A stretch of DNA of 64,000 bases from Agapetus fuscipes (GCA_951799405.1 OX637351.1:10262251-10326250); one strand, 5' to 3'. Positions 43,497-54,362 are shown, counted from the stretch's first letter. Notes: generated from the sequence alone by a model not told the origin. Numbers and translations: made by a program.

Positions 43497-43757
43497 AAAT
43501 TTAAATGTAAATCTAAGCTGCAAAGATATGTATCATTTGAGATTCATATTAAATGCATTCCCACAAGCAGACACGCATAATTTCGCGCTCACACATGCCG
43601 CATGCGGACCTACAATATAAAAAAAAAAACAATCTCAAATGAACATAAGCCCTGCAACTCTTGTCGATCTTCCCTGAAACAGGGGTGACATTGGCAAAGT
43701 GAACCATTTTTTACAGTATGGGTGGTCAACCTCATACCAACCTATCAGTCAAGGAAT
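43497..43757 (-). repeat. REP-A copy
   Basis: Complete reverse copy. A second partial copy of its first 60 bases follows at 43758-43825. Confidence 0.82.
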
Positions 43758-44094
43758 GAATCAATTTTTATATTATGGGTGGTCAGCCTCATACAGTCAT
43801 ACCAACCTATAAGTCTAGGAATATGGTCTGGAAAATTAAAAAAAAACTCACAGATTCTTCTATGAGCTAGTATCATGGTAAGATTTTTCGGAAAATAATT
43901 TTGGATCAGCTTTGTTATAAATTGATGTTTCCTGAACAACGAGATGAAAGCATTAGGCATGTAAGACTCTGCATCTGGCCTTAGTGCCAGCACTCAGTAT
44001 ACATTAGAGAGGACATCGAACCATAGATCTGTTACCTAGGGCACTGGCTCCCAACCTTTTCCAGGTGGCGACTGGCGACCCCTTTTTGCAGAAG

Positions 44095-44610
44095 CCATAT
44101 ATCCCGCAACGAAGGAAATGAAAGGGGCGGATTCCCTAGCCAAATGGGCTGTCCAGCAAGGGAGTGCCCCGTCTGGATTTTCCATCACAGAGAGCGACCA
44201 ACTGAGGATCTTGGAGCGTGCCGCTGTTAATTAAGAGGTGGAATACCTCTTGGCAGGGGAGCTTCAAGGGCCTCCGCTATAGGGGTGTTCAGGGAGCCAT
44301 TCCATCTGGACCATGGTTTTCTGGAGCCAGACTGTCTAGAAACCACATCACCATTATCTGCCGTATGCGCTTTGGACACGTCAGACTAAACAACCATTTG
44401 TTTAAGTTGGGGCTTGTCGATTCCCCAGACTGTGACTGCGGCCAGGATCTTGAGACTATATAGATCATATTTTTTTTGGATGCCCTTTGCGAGATGCATT
44501 AGATATTTATTTCAAATTAAAAAAAAAATCATTTCCGGTAAACATAGAACACCTTTTGGCATTTAATTCCTCCAAAATTAATCGCATTTTGTTCAAATCT
44601 ATTTTTAAAA
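44095..44610 (+). pseudogene. Jockey/R1-like LINE RNase H and C-terminus
   Basis: KGADSLAKWAVQQGSAPSG resembles the end of a LINE RNase H domain. CRMRFGHVRLNNHLFKLGL and CDCGQ resemble the cysteine-containing tail of Jockey/R1-clade ORF2. Frameshifts near 44230 and 44465 break it. Confidence 0.65.
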
Positions 44611-44612
44611 AT

Positions 44613-44850
44613 TGTGCGGCTGACCACCCATGCTGTAAAAATGGTTCACTTTGCCAATGTCACCCCTGTCTCAGGGAAGGACGGCAAGAGTTGCAGGGTG
44701 TATGTCCATTTGAGATTTGGTTTTTATGTTGTAGGTTCACATGAGGCATGTGCAAGCGCGAACTTGTACGTGTCTGGTTGTGAGAATGCATGTAATGTGA
44801 ATCTCCAATGTAACATATCCTTGCAACTTAGATTAGATTAGATTAGTATA
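44613..44850 (+). repeat. REP-A, slightly 5'-truncated
   Basis: It starts at GCGGCTGACCACCCATGC and ends TTAGATTAGATTAG. It directly abuts the LINE fragment. Confidence 0.82.
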
Positions 44851-45084
44851 AGAATCTAAAATTTGCACCAATCTGTTTAAAATTATTTATTAAACCGTCC
44901 TGCAACTAAAAGATGAATCCACGGCTGTAAAATCCTTCAGGGTGAGATGCCAAAAAATATATATAGTATATTTAAATATATCCCTCGATATATATAGTAT
45001 GTTTATATATACCCGTCTTCCATAATACATAATCTATTGTTATTATTTATTATTATATTTTATTATGTTATTATATTAAGGTAC

Positions 45085-45255
45085 AAAAGTATGTGATGAG
45101 ATGGTTTGGGCATGTGGAAAGAATGAATGATGATTGACTGACAAAGTATGTATACAAAGAAAGTGTGAAAGGAAAAAGAGGGAAGGGCAGCTCTGCAGAG
45201 GCTCTGGCCACCCCTAGCGGAATTGCGACCGAGTTACAGTTACAGTTACAGTATT
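45085..45255 (+). mobile_element. RTE-1 LINE 3' fragment with internal deletion
   Basis: GTGATGAGATGGTTTGGGCA joins directly to GCTCTGCAGAGGCTCTGGCC and ends in a (TTACAG)n tail. Confidence 0.65.
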
Positions 45256-45259
45256 TATT

Positions 45260-46190
45260 TATTTATTCATTCTTTAACGGCACATTGTGCCTTTTACATG
45301 TATACAAAAATAGAAATAAAAATACATTACAGACATAACAGTATCAAAATAAAACAGATTCCTACAAAATAAAGCTTACAATAAGATTACTACAGAATAA
45401 AAGTAGAAGATATTTATGCAAAAAGTAAGAAGATGAAGAGAAAAACATAAGAGAGAAAAGAAAGAAGAAAAACATAAGAGCAATGAGCATATAGCATATA
45501 GAGCAATAAGAGCATGATCAAGTAATAATATTAAAACTTAGGTAAAATAAAAGAACGCACAGATGAGGGTAAACAAAAATTTAAATACATTGCAAAAAAG
45601 TTAACAAAATAAGTAGAAAAAAAAAAATAAAAACAAAGATAAAACAAAAAAAAAAAAAAAAAAAAAAAAACAAAAAAGAAAAAGCAAGGTCTTATATTAA
45701 AGTAACAAAAATAAACTAGAAATTTGATAAAACTAGAGTAAACAATAGTACAGTACAATATTATAAGAGATGCAACTCTACAATAATTATTATGTACTTA
45801 TTATGTACCATGGGAGTTGAAGTACTTAATTAAATTATATTTGTATGTTTTAGGATTTGTATGAGTGTCAGAATCTTTTTCATTGTATATATTACCCAAA
45901 CGTTGAATACGTATTAGTGGGCTGTAGAAGTGTGTAGATTGTAGTATTGTTACAAACTAAGGATTTGAAGTACCCACGTGCGTCTGAACATGTACGCTAG
46001 TGTATAGAACAATCTGGCTCTAGTGTGATGGTAATAGTAAGGTACATAGAACGGCGGTTTGGTATGAGCGAGAGATCGAATAATCTGGAATATGCAAGAA
46101 TGATCCCTTTTGTACCTTTATAAACGAAACATTCTGGCATCTGGCCTGTAGAAGGAATTGACGTTCTGCCAGAAAACCTTAGAATAAAAA
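45260..46190. other. No gene seen; A-rich
   Basis: Long A-rich region including an almost pure poly(A) run at about 45648-45670. The hydrophobic minus-strand frame here is an artefact of that run. Confidence 0.5.
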
Positions 46191-46194
46191 TAAA

Positions 46195-46490
46195 AATAAT
46201 ATTAGATGATTTATTTGGTGACCGCTGTTTCTGTGTGAATCACACCTCAAGAGACCTCTACAAGCTTGGTCGTCGCTATAGAAAGTGCCAATACTCAAGC
46301 AAGACCCAGATGCTGTAAGGCTGGATGGACCTTTGGTGACCAGTCTTTGGTAAAGGTATATGAATTTTTCAACTCAGCGAAAAGCATATTGGAAAATATA
46401 AATGGTACAATTTTTCTGCTCCGCCGGGATTCGAACCCACGACTTTCCAATTGCGAGTCCGGAGAGTAATCACTAGATTACGGACCGGTC
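46195..46490 (-). mobile_element. SINE-M, full length
   Basis: Tail AATATTAGATGATTTATTTG to the head ending ACTAGATTACGGACCGGTC. Confidence 0.82.
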
Positions 46491-46724
46491 TAAAATAGGT
46501 TGGGAACCTGTGGCGTAGGGCGTTGATCCTTGGACCAAAGGTGTCACATAATGCATGCAGATGAAAAAACTTACAACTGGACTATTTATACACAAGACGT
46601 GATAGATTATAGACGATGTGTCCGCACAGATTCCAAGATCTCCCAGGGGTGCTACATTTGGACCTATCTATATAATCTAAGTTGCGAAGATATTGCCACT
46701 TTAAAGTTAAAAGATTGTAGGTTT

Positions 46725-47090
46725 TCGAGATGCGGTCATATAGAAGACTACTAGGAATTTCCTGGAGAGACCACACTACAAATGAGGAGGTTCTCCAAAG
46801 AATCGAAGGAGGAAGGCATCTGCTCAGGACCTTGTCCGAAAGGAGTGCAAGATGGATCGTCCATGTAATACGACAAGAAAGTCTCTTGCATGCCATAATA
46901 GAGGGGATGACTGAGGAAACCAACTCTAGGGGACGCCCACGCCAAGAATACCTGGAGAGTGGAGGGCCTGTTGGTGGACGTGCGCTGCTCATCATATGCA
47001 GACCTTAAAAGAGCCGCACAAGACAGGGAAGAATGGAGGAGAAGAGTGAAAGACATTGCTGCAAGCCAATCCCAGGAATGAAACTAGAGA
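46725..47090 (+). pseudogene. RTE-3 LINE C-terminus
   Basis: RRLLGISWRDHTTNEEVLQR, SARWIVHVIRQESLLHAIIE, NSRGRPRQEYLE and, after a frameshift near 46975, an AAQDREEWRRRVKDI-type ending show a third RTE-like lineage. Confidence 0.7.
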
Positions 47091-47211
47091 AAAGAAAGAA
47101 TGTTAGAATTGAATAAGTGCTGATTCACTGATTTGAGAAATCATGGATTAAACATTTTATTGGGGGTAACTTCTCATGGTAAGTGAACTCATTATAAACC
47201 ATAACTATGAC

Positions 47212-47515
47212 CGGTCGATAGCTCACTTGGTAGAGTGCTTGCACTCCATGCCGTGAGCTCGGGTTCGAATCCCGCCGAGGGTGACAGAGATGATTTCCCT
47301 TTTCGGTGTTTATTTCAAACCCCAAGATAAAATACGGGCAAGGTTTACTCAGCCTTCACAAGAAATGAGTACGAAATCTTTACTTCAAATGAAGTGGTTG
47401 GCATAAGGCCCCCTTACCTCTAAAAATAAATAGGTTCAACTTGCCACGTGCGACCCCTTCGGGGATAACGTGACAAAAAGTTACACTATATGTGTAGCTT
47501 AGTTGCGTTGCGTTT
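47212..47515 (+). mobile_element. SINE-G, full length
   Basis: Head CGGTCGATAGCTCACTTGG, B box GGGTTCGAATCCC, complete middle, small deletion near 47370, tail GTAGCTTAGTTGCGTTGCG. Confidence 0.85.
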
Positions 47516-47567
47516 ATGACAAACTCCTTCAATACAGAATTTTCACACTAAGTGGTAGTGTAGTTTC

Positions 47568-47825
47568 CTTGACTTATAGGTTGGTATGCGGCTGACTACC
47601 CATGCTGTAGAAAATGTTTCACTTTGCCAATGTCACCCCTGTTTCAGGGAAGCTCGGCAAGAGTTGCAGGGTGTATGTCCATTTGAGATTTGGGTTTTTA
47701 TATTGTAGGTCCACATGCGGCATGTGTTAGCGCGAACTCATACATGCCTGCTTGTGGGAATGCGTTTAATATTAATTTTAAATCATACCTTTAATATCTT
47801 TGCAGCTTGTTTAGATTTAGTAGTG
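47568..47825 (+). repeat. REP-A copy
   Basis: Complete forward copy ending TTTGCAGCTTGTTTAGATTTAG. Confidence 0.82.
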
Positions 47826-48204
47826 TTTTCTCTCGTAGAAAATAGGAAAAAAGTTGCATTTATCTGAGAATGCCACTTGGTGAATTGCATTCTTCTTCAC
47901 AAATCTATTTAAAAAAAATCTAGAACAACATGTGATAAGAATATTCATTAGGGGCATGTGATAGGTACCTAGGTGTAAAAGTGTTTTTTCTAGATTATTT
48001 TTTGCGAATTTTAAATGAAATTTATAGCCACGGATCCTGACCTCGCATTCACTCTGTAGAACTAAACAATATTTTCATTCTAAAAGTATTTTCTGATATC
48101 TACAGAGAGTGCTTGAAAATACTAAGATAAATCTGTAAAAGAGCGGCATTTTGTGCGTCGTGGACTTTGCTCCTTTAAAATAGGGATGTGGCATAGTGAT
48201 TGTA

Positions 48205-48240
48205 ACATCTAATCTAATCTTATCTAAGATGCACATATCG
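48205..48240 (-). repeat. REP-A tail, left part of a split copy
   Basis: AATCTAATCTTATCTAAGAT belongs with the body at 50603-50833. A foldback element and the LTR retrotransposon lie between. Confidence 0.75.
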
Positions 48241-48484
48241 CACGCTTAATAATAAAGAGCAATAACTCAAGAAAATCAAGATTTTGTATTAAAACGCAAG
48301 AACAATGCGAGAAGAATAGGTAGAATGCGACAGCCGTTCGTTTTGGACGAATATGACCGAGATAAAACATCGGTCGCCTTTTTCATCCCATACAAGTTGT
48401 ACTGGTTGTCTGAACTTCAAACGTGATTTCCCAACATTCTTATTTTTTGAGTTATTGCTCTTTATGATTAAGCGTGCGATATAT
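48232..48484. mobile_element. Foldback element beside the LTR element
   Basis: ATATCGCACGCTTAATAATA-AAGAGCAATAACTCAA mirrors the right end TTGAGTTATTGCTCTTTATG-ATTAAGCGTGCGATAT. Arms are about 38 bp and the interior is unrelated. Confidence 0.82.
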
Positions 48485-48486
48485 GT

Positions 48487-48787
48487 TGATACCCTCTCTT
48501 TAAAATGAGGAAGACTTGGTTGAAGGTTTTTCTTTTTCGTTTTTTTCTCTTTTTCTCTTTTCAGTACAAGTTACAAACAGAACCGGTCTTCGGGCCAACA
48601 GGCCGACAAACCTTGTGACAAATTATTCCCTTTTTATTACAATAAAACACATAAATTTTGTTACAGTAATTTCGGCTCGGCCGGTATCTTGCCGAACGCC
48701 GGCCAATCAGCGTGTAGGGTTAAGTTTTGTCAAGGAGTTCGACGGATGGCGAAATTCAGGGCCTGCACAAAAAAGTGTGCCGTATCA
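48487..48787 (-). repeat. 3' LTR
   Basis: TG...CA bounded, 301 bp. Read on the minus strand it starts TGATACGGCACACTTTT. Confidence 0.93.
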
Positions 48788-48824
48788 ATTCCCACCATCT
48801 TCTGTTGACAAAACTTAACCCTCC

Positions 48825-50204
48825 TTACGCTCTCAACCCTTGCCACAGATTTTTCCCCCCTGGCCACGGTTCCTTCATCCTTTTCCTTCTCTTCCGATGT
48901 TCGTGGAGAGGTGGTGCGCGCTGAAGGCGAGGCGTCGTATCCGGCGGCCTCGTGTACTGCTCGATCGGATCCTCCTCCTGCTTGTCGGGCGGTAACCTAA
49001 GCTGATCTGGGTGCACGTCTCTGCTGGTGCGGGGTGGCTGTTTCCTGGCCATCCCATGGCTCTGATTCCTCTTCGAGCCGGAGTCCTCTAGCACGAGTTG
49101 TCGTCCACTCTGCACCTCCATGCTGACTGGTTTCAAGTTCCTCTTGATCGTGTCAAACGTCGAGTCTTCCACTTCACACACTTGCGGGTGGGATTCGCGT
49201 TCAAAGTACAGCTCGTTCTCCAAAGAGTCATCTTCCATGTCTCTTGGCAGCGCGTCTGCCTCAGGCTCTGCATGGCTCCCATTCTGACCAGGGCAGAAGT
49301 GGCTGAATTCTGAAACTTCTGGAGCCAGTGTCTCTTCCACACGTTGAGACTCCTCGACTGCTCTCAGAGTGTCCTCAGGAACTTCTGCGTCCCTCAGAAT
49401 GCTGACACTTGCATGCTCCGGTTCACCTTCATCCTGGCTTGATTCCGGTTGCGAAGGCTTCCCCTCACGGTCGGGGCAAGACCGGTCGAGATGTGGCCCT
49501 GAATAGTGCCAGTATGTCCGTGCGGTCTCTTGCTCGCTACCTGGCCGTAGCTGCCATGCCATTGGACGCTTTTTCTGGCCTGGTGACTGCCTTTCAGTCT
49601 GATGGTGATAGGCTGCTGGCTGCCAATCCCCTTGCCGTCGCCCTTCTTGCTGATGAGATCCGATGCTGCCCCTGCTTTCACAGCCTGCCGCAGCTGCGAG
49701 AAGCTTGCTCCAGGAGGCGCTGGCGCTCTGAAGTCTCGCCTGGCACTGCGGCAACAGGAGGTCCATGGTGTGCTGGATGACCTCCTGCTCCGAGTGCGTG
49801 CTGCAGAAGCGCTTGGCCAGCGCTCTCTTCCTCAGGATGAATCCCATTGCCTCCTCCCCGAGCTCCTGCCGTCCATAGAGGTACAGGAAGTGGCCTCTCT
49901 CCCTCCTTGACTTGCTGTTGAATCTTCCCTCCAGGGCACATTCAACCTCCAGCCAGTCTGTCACTGGGAGCTCCGCCATCCAGGCAGCCGCTTCCCCCTG
50001 CAGCCAATCCATTGCCCACATCACCCATTCGCTCTCTGGGGTTGCGTTCTCCTTGAAGTACGCCAGGGCTGACTCCAAAAATAGCCCTGGGTCTTCCTCC
50101 GGCTTCCCCGAAAATGGCATGGGGAGCCGTGCCACTGGCGTCCTGTATTCATTGACTGAAGCTCCCTGCTCCATCAAGTCATCACAGGGCCGCGCAGTCT
50201 TCAT
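48825..50204 (-). CDS. Gag-like protein of the LTR element
   Basis: The frame is open for about 490 codons, but the first ATG is at 50204, giving about 459 residues; codons before it overlap the primer-binding region. An N-terminal capsid-type segment contains LPMPFSGKPEEDPGLFLESA, WVMWAMDWLQGEAAAWMAEL and EGRFNSKSRRERGHFLYLYG, the typical Retrotrans_gag order. A basic, Gln/Ser-rich linker leads to a zinc-knuckle remnant at about 49514-49475, WHYSGPHLDRSC, in which the first two expected cysteines are tyrosines. A long acidic region and a basic C-terminus follow. There is no DTG/DSG protease motif. The intact frame suggests recent use or very recent insertion. Confidence 0.85.
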   Translation of the reverse strand: MKTARPCDDLMEQGASVNEYRTPVARLPMPFSGKPEEDPGLFLESALAYFKENATPESEWVMWAMDWLQGEAAAWMAELPVTDWLEVECALEGRFNSKSRRERGHFLYLYGRQELGEEAMGFILRKRALAKRFCSTHSEQEVIQHTMDLLLPQCQARLQSASASWSKLLAAAAGCESRGSIGSHQQEGRRQGDWQPAAYHHQTERQSPGQKKRPMAWQLRPGSEQETARTYWHYSGPHLDRSCPDREGKPSQPESSQDEGEPEHASVSILRDAEVPEDTLRAVEESQRVEETLAPEVSEFSHFCPGQNGSHAEPEADALPRDMEDDSLENELYFERESHPQVCEVEDSTFDTIKRNLKPVSMEVQSGRQLVLEDSGSKRNQSHGMARKQPPRTSRDVHPDQLRLPPDKQEEDPIEQYTRPPDTTPRLQRAPPLHEHRKRRKRMKEPWPGGKNLWQGLRA

Positions 50205-50283
50205 TGTCTTGCTTCTGGTTCTTTGTTGGGCGCCACAAGTCAGTCCTCCGGTACTTGGGTTGTCACTTTCCAAGTGACTTGGC

Positions 50284-50301
50284 CCCACGTTGGGCGCCAA
50301 T
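50284..50301 (-). promoter_or_regulatory. Primer-binding site, tRNA-Lys(CUU)
   Basis: The minus strand reads TGGCGCCCAACGTGGGGC immediately after ATCAAT at the end of the 5' LTR. This is 18 bases complementary to the tRNA-Lys(CUU) 3' end including CCA. The tRNA match is from general knowledge. Confidence 0.85.
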
Positions 50302-50602
50302 TGATACCCTCTCTTTAAAATGAGGAAGACTTGGTTGAAGGTTTTTCTTTTTCGTTTTTTTCTCTTTTTCTCTTTTCAGTACAAGTTACAAACAGAACCG
50401 GTCTTCGGGCCAACAGGCCGACAAACCTTGTGACAAATTATTCCCTTTTTATTACAATAAAACACATAAATTTTGTTACAGTAATTTCGGCTCGGCCGGT
50501 ATCTTGCCGAACGCCGGCCAATCAGCGTGTAGGGTTAAGTTTTGTCAAGGAGTTCGACGGATGGCGAAATTCAGGGCCTGCACAAAAAAGTGTGCCGTAT
50601 CA
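50302..50602 (-). repeat. 5' LTR
   Basis: Same length and sequence as the 3' LTR, so the insertion is recent. Transcription would run toward lower coordinates. Confidence 0.93.
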
Positions 50603-50833
50603 ATGTAACATTAAAGATTCACATTATACGCATTTTCACAAGCAGACACGTATAAGTTCGCGCTTAAACGTGTCGCATGTGGACCTACAATATAAAAACC
50701 CGAATCTCAAACGGACATACACTCTGCCACTCCTGCCGACCTTCCCTGAAACGGGGGTGACATTGGCAAAGTGAATCATTTTCTACAGCATGGGTGGTCA
50801 GCCGCATACCAACCTATAAGTCAAGGAACATAC
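50603..50833 (-). repeat. REP-A body, right part of a split copy
   Basis: ATGTAACATTAAAGATTCAC to AACCTATAAGTCAAGGAAC, continuous in sense with 48205-48240. Confidence 0.8.
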
Positions 50834-50924
50834 AGAAGAAAGAACATTTTTAAAATCAACAAATAATATGTATGGACATCAAAACTAAACAGAAAACAAA
50901 TCTAAGTAATTTCAAAAACCCTAG

Positions 50925-51002
50925 TCGCCAACATTGCAGATCAACCGCCATTTCTTTCTGTCCTTACATACTTCTTTTATTTTCTCCAGAGTCAAAACCT
51001 AC
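50925..51002 (-). mobile_element. RTE-1 LINE 3' scrap
   Basis: CCCTAGTCGCCAACATTGCA and the CTTTCTGTCCTTACATACTT block on the minus strand. Confidence 0.55.
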
Positions 51003-51085
51003 AATAATATTATATACTTATGGCTACAAATTAAAAAAAAAGATCAGAGCATTTTGGATGAAATACTTTTGGAATCATCATCATT

Positions 51086-51332
51086 CCAAGACTTATAGGT
51101 CGGTATGACGCTGACCACCCATACTGTAAAAAATAGTTCACTTTGCCAATGTCACCCCTATTTCAGGGAAGGTCGGCAAGAGTTGCAGGGTTTATGTTCA
51201 TTTGAGATTGGGTTTTTATATTGTAGGTCCACGTGTGCCATGTGTGAGCGCGAAATTATGCGTGTCTGCTTGTGGGAATGCATTTATATGAACCTCAAAT
51301 GATCTTTGCAACTTAGATTTAGATTTAGATTG
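51086..51332 (+). repeat. REP-A copy
   Basis: Complete forward copy with an ATTTAGATTTAGATT tail. Confidence 0.83.
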
Positions 51333-51334
51333 GA

Positions 51335-51962
51335 CAAGTCTACGATGAGCTTCTTCGGCGTGAAGTGTGATGATGAAGATGATCTTGATGAAAACTGTCA
51401 AATCCATTTTGTTCCTACTTAAGTACGTCAACAATATATATGGGATAATGCAAAATAAAAAAATTAAAAGTAAATTGAAACTGTGTGTTTTTTAAAAAAA
51501 AAAAAAACAATGGACTTTCAAAGTGTAAACCACCAAACCCTAACAAATATAATATAATATATTGGAGTTTATACGCCGGATTATATAACTAAAGTATCAG
51601 ATACTCTGTGGCAGATTGCGTACGGTATATTAATCCTTTATTTCCCATCTGCACACCACTAGTTCGGGACATTATCGTTCTGCTTTCACATTATTTTTCC
51701 ACTCTGTTTTATTTTATTGCAGCTAGAGTAGTGATGACGTCACCAACACATTTCCTAGTCTGATCATGTGCGACTCATTTTGATATTCGGGAACCGGTTA
51801 CATCTGAGGCGGCGCCCACTCTTGCAATACTTTTGACTCGGAACAATCAAAATATCTCTCGCTGTGACGTCAACCATCTGTAATTTAAGTTGCCAAATAA
51901 TAAGAATAGCAAAGAACAAGCGATTGACGATGGATCTGAGAATGGCGGTACACAATAGATAA
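51335..51962. other. No gene seen
   Basis: AT-rich. GAGCTTCTTCGGCGTG (51338) is an eroded reverse copy of the GCTGAAGAAGC phrase of the PLE-like repeats. A CRE-like GTGACGTCA lies at about 51864. Confidence 0.4.
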
Positions 51963-51964
51963 GA

Positions 51965-52345
51965 CAAAATTTGTATAGCGCCTTTTATGACAGTGCGTCA
52001 CTACAAAGGCGCTTGTCCGTATGATTGGGCAAAGAGGTGATTGAGACCTCTTTTAAATGGTCTCTCCATATCCAGTTCCCTCAGTGAGGCGGGAATAGCG
52101 TTCCAAGTCATTGGAGCGGCTGCCTTGAATGTTCTGTCTCCAAAAACAGTGCGGGGCCTTCTTGCAGGGATGTCCAGGCAGCTGCTTCTTGATGCAGCTG
52201 ACCTCAGTATTTGTCCGCGCGAGGTTGTAGTAGCTGGAGTCGCTGGAGACACCAGCTCCATCAGGTACCCCGGAGCACTCCCATGCAGTGCTTTGAAGGT
52301 GACCAAACCGACTTTAAAAAAGTGAACCTCTCAGGGATTTTCAGC
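51965..52345 (-). pseudogene. L2-like LINE C-terminus
   Basis: The minus frame 52306-52001 reads FKALHGSAPGYLMELVSPAT, RRPRTVFGDRTFKAAAPMTW and RPFKRGLNHLF, a CR1/L2-type end. The 3' UTR phrase ATAGCGCC recurs at about 5869-5935 as a short fragment. Confidence 0.7.
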
Positions 52346-52379
52346 CAATGCAGAGCTTGAAGATGAGGAGTGATGTGGC

Positions 52380-52890
52380 AGTGACAATGGCATATTGTTA
52401 CCGACTTTGATGTATGGAAGTGAAGCATGGACAGTGAATGATAGCGAAATGAGTAAAGTATGTACGGTAAATGAAGCATTTGAGAAGCATGACAGGAAAC
52501 ACTCTGAGGGATAGAGTTAGGAATGAATGGGTAAAGAAAGAATGTAATTTGAAAGAGGATGTGAAAGTTAAGGTACAAAATAATGTGATGAGATGGTTTG
52601 GGCATGTGGAAAGAATGAATGATGATAGACTGACAAAGTATATATACTTACAAAGAAAGTGTGAAAGGAAAAAGAGGGAAGGGACGACCGAGCAAAGTAT
52701 GGAGTGATCAGTTTGAGGAAATTGTGAAAGAATGGGATATACAAAGTGAGCGTAAAAGAAGAAAATGCATGAAAAAGATGGATATGAATGAATTGAAAGA
52801 GGTATGTCAGGATAGGAAAAAATGGAGGTAGCTCTGCAGAGGCTCTGGCCAGCCCTACCGGAATGGCGACAGAGTTACAGTTACAGCCAA
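52380..52890 (+). pseudogene. RTE-1 LINE, longest copy with tail
   Basis: Pieces in order: LRSMTGNTLRDRVRNEWVKK, VMRWFGHVERMNDDRLTKY, KREG/GRPSKVWSD after a frameshift, ERKRRKCMKKMDMNELKEVC, and 3' UTR GCTCTGCAGAGGCTCTGGCC with a TTACAG tail. Confidence 0.75.
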
Positions 52891-53167
52891 GATATATTGA
52901 CATTTAAGTATTTTTAGTATTTTAGTATTTTTAAGTGAAATTTAATTTTTAAACCAAAGGCAACCGTAATAATTTAATTAGAAGGTGTTATTTTGTTAAA
53001 TATACTTTTCGCAAACACGTTAGCGTTGATATTTTTGGCGCTTGAGATATTCTTCAAGGCTGGAGAGCATAATGAAATTACCAGTATTATCACATAAATT
53101 AACAAAATCGCTGGTCCGACATTTACAGATGCAGCTCATTTTGTATTTAAAAAAATAGCTCTAGTTT

Positions 53168-53670
53168 TTTTTTGCAACTAAGCTTCACATATAGTGCAAC
53201 TTCTTGCCTGCGTTATCCCCGAAGGGATCGCATATGGCGCTTCGGGGGCTATTTATTTTTATAGGTAAGGGGGCCGGCCTCACACCAACCACTTTCAGTT
53301 GAAGTGGGGGTTTCCCATCTCCCGGGGGGGCTGGTTCTCATTTCTTGTGAAGGCTGAGTAAGCCGTTGAGTTGGAACCCTTGCTCTTGGCATGGAATGCA
53401 AGCATTCTACCAATTGAGCTATCGACCTTTTCACGAGCTTGATCGTCGTCGCTACAAAGCGCCAATTCTCAAGCAAGACCCAGTTGCTGTAAGGCTGGAT
53501 GGACCTTTGGTGACCGGTCATTGGTAAATGTTTTATGAATTTTTCAACCCAGCGAAGAGCAAATTTGAAAATATAATTGGTATATTTTTTGTGCTCCGCC
53601 GGGAATCGAACCCACAACCTTCCCATTCACGAGTGCGAAGTGCTACCACTGAACTACGGACCGGTCATAG
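53168..53670 (-). mobile_element. Composite SINE, full
   Basis: SINE-G tail at 53168, shortened SINE-G middle (GCTGAGTAAGCCGTTGAG at 53355), junction GACCTTTTCACGAGCTTG at 53424, then SINE-M to the head ending CTACGGACCGGTC. Confidence 0.85.
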
Positions 53671-53854
53671 TGCAACATAAATATCATTACCGCGGTGTCC
53701 CTACAGAATCGCGCGTGCCTGTGGGACCTATTTATTGTCACAGGTAAGGGGGCTGGTCTTACGTCCATTATTGCTGGTTCACATTTTTATTGTACCATTG
53801 CCGGTTTTTTTTATCAGTGAGTTCAGTAAGCTCCTTGACTTATTTCCAAAGATC

Positions 53855-53918
53855 TCTTGAGGCGTGATTTACGCAAAAACAGCACTCACCAAATAAATCA
53901 TCCTAAAATTATTATTAC
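53855..53918 (+). mobile_element. SINE-M 3' fragment
   Basis: TCTTGAGGCGTGATTTACGC through ATAAATCATCCTAAAATTA. Confidence 0.65.
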
Positions 53919-53919
53919 A

Positions 53920-54095
53920 GGTTGGTATGCGGTTGACCACCCATGCTGTAGAAAATGGTTTACTTTGTCAATATCACCCCTGTTTCAGAGAAGGTCGGCA
54001 AGAGTTGCAGGGTGTATGTTCATTTGAGATTTGGGTTTTTATGTTATATATGCGTGTTTGCTTGTGAAAATGCATATAATGTGAATCCCCAATGC
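53920..54095 (+). repeat. REP-A, internally deleted
   Basis: AGGTTGGTATGCGGTTGACC to CTTGTGAAAATGCATATAAT. The segment with the ACATGCGGCATG motif is missing. Confidence 0.7.
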
Positions 54096-54362
54096 GTTGC
54101 GTTGCGGCAAGAAGCTGCACCATGTGTGGAGCTCAGTTGCGTTTAGGTAGTTGTTGTATTGCAGAGACGACTCTAGTGAGTACGCGAGTCTGTTGGCATG
54201 CATGAGTAGCGATATCTCTAGTGAGGATTGAACTGGTTACAAGCGGATTGTTGGCTCGCGAAAATATACTCGCGAAATGCTGGCACACTAAATACCTACT
54301 CCTGAAGACTCACTCTGATGGGAGGGGCTGCCTGAAAGTGAAAGCAGTTTTTTTTTTTTTTT

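Larger units (their letters stand above)
48487..50602 (-). mobile_element. Non-autonomous LTR retrotransposon, gag only
   Basis: Two 301-bp LTRs (48487-48787 and 50302-50602) bounded by TGATAC...GTATCA look identical base for base. The 4-bp target duplication ATGT lies at 48483-48486 and 50603-50606. On the minus strand the primer-binding site TGGCGCCCAACGTGGGGC begins two bases inside the 5' LTR (50302-50602) and is complementary to the 3' end of tRNA-Lys(CUU). A purine-rich AGAAGATGGTGGGAA tract precedes the 3' LTR. Only gag lies between, with no protease, reverse transcriptase or integrase. The coding part is GC-rich against AT-rich surroundings. The 4-bp duplication and tRNA-Lys primer fit a Ty3/gypsy-type partner (inference). 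Confidence 0.93.

Noticed and set aside
45531..45758. Hydrophobic minus-strand frame resembling a membrane protein
   Set aside because: It is a translation of a poly(A) tract and A-rich DNA.
48516..48818. 100-residue frame starting MVEGFSFSFF, present twice
   Set aside because: It lies within the LTR, and the second copy at 50331 is the other LTR. It has no protein-like features.
49409..50277. Long plus-strand frames inside the LTR element
   Set aside because: They are shadows of the GC-rich gag frame. Gag is supported by capsid motifs, primer-binding site and LTR orientation.
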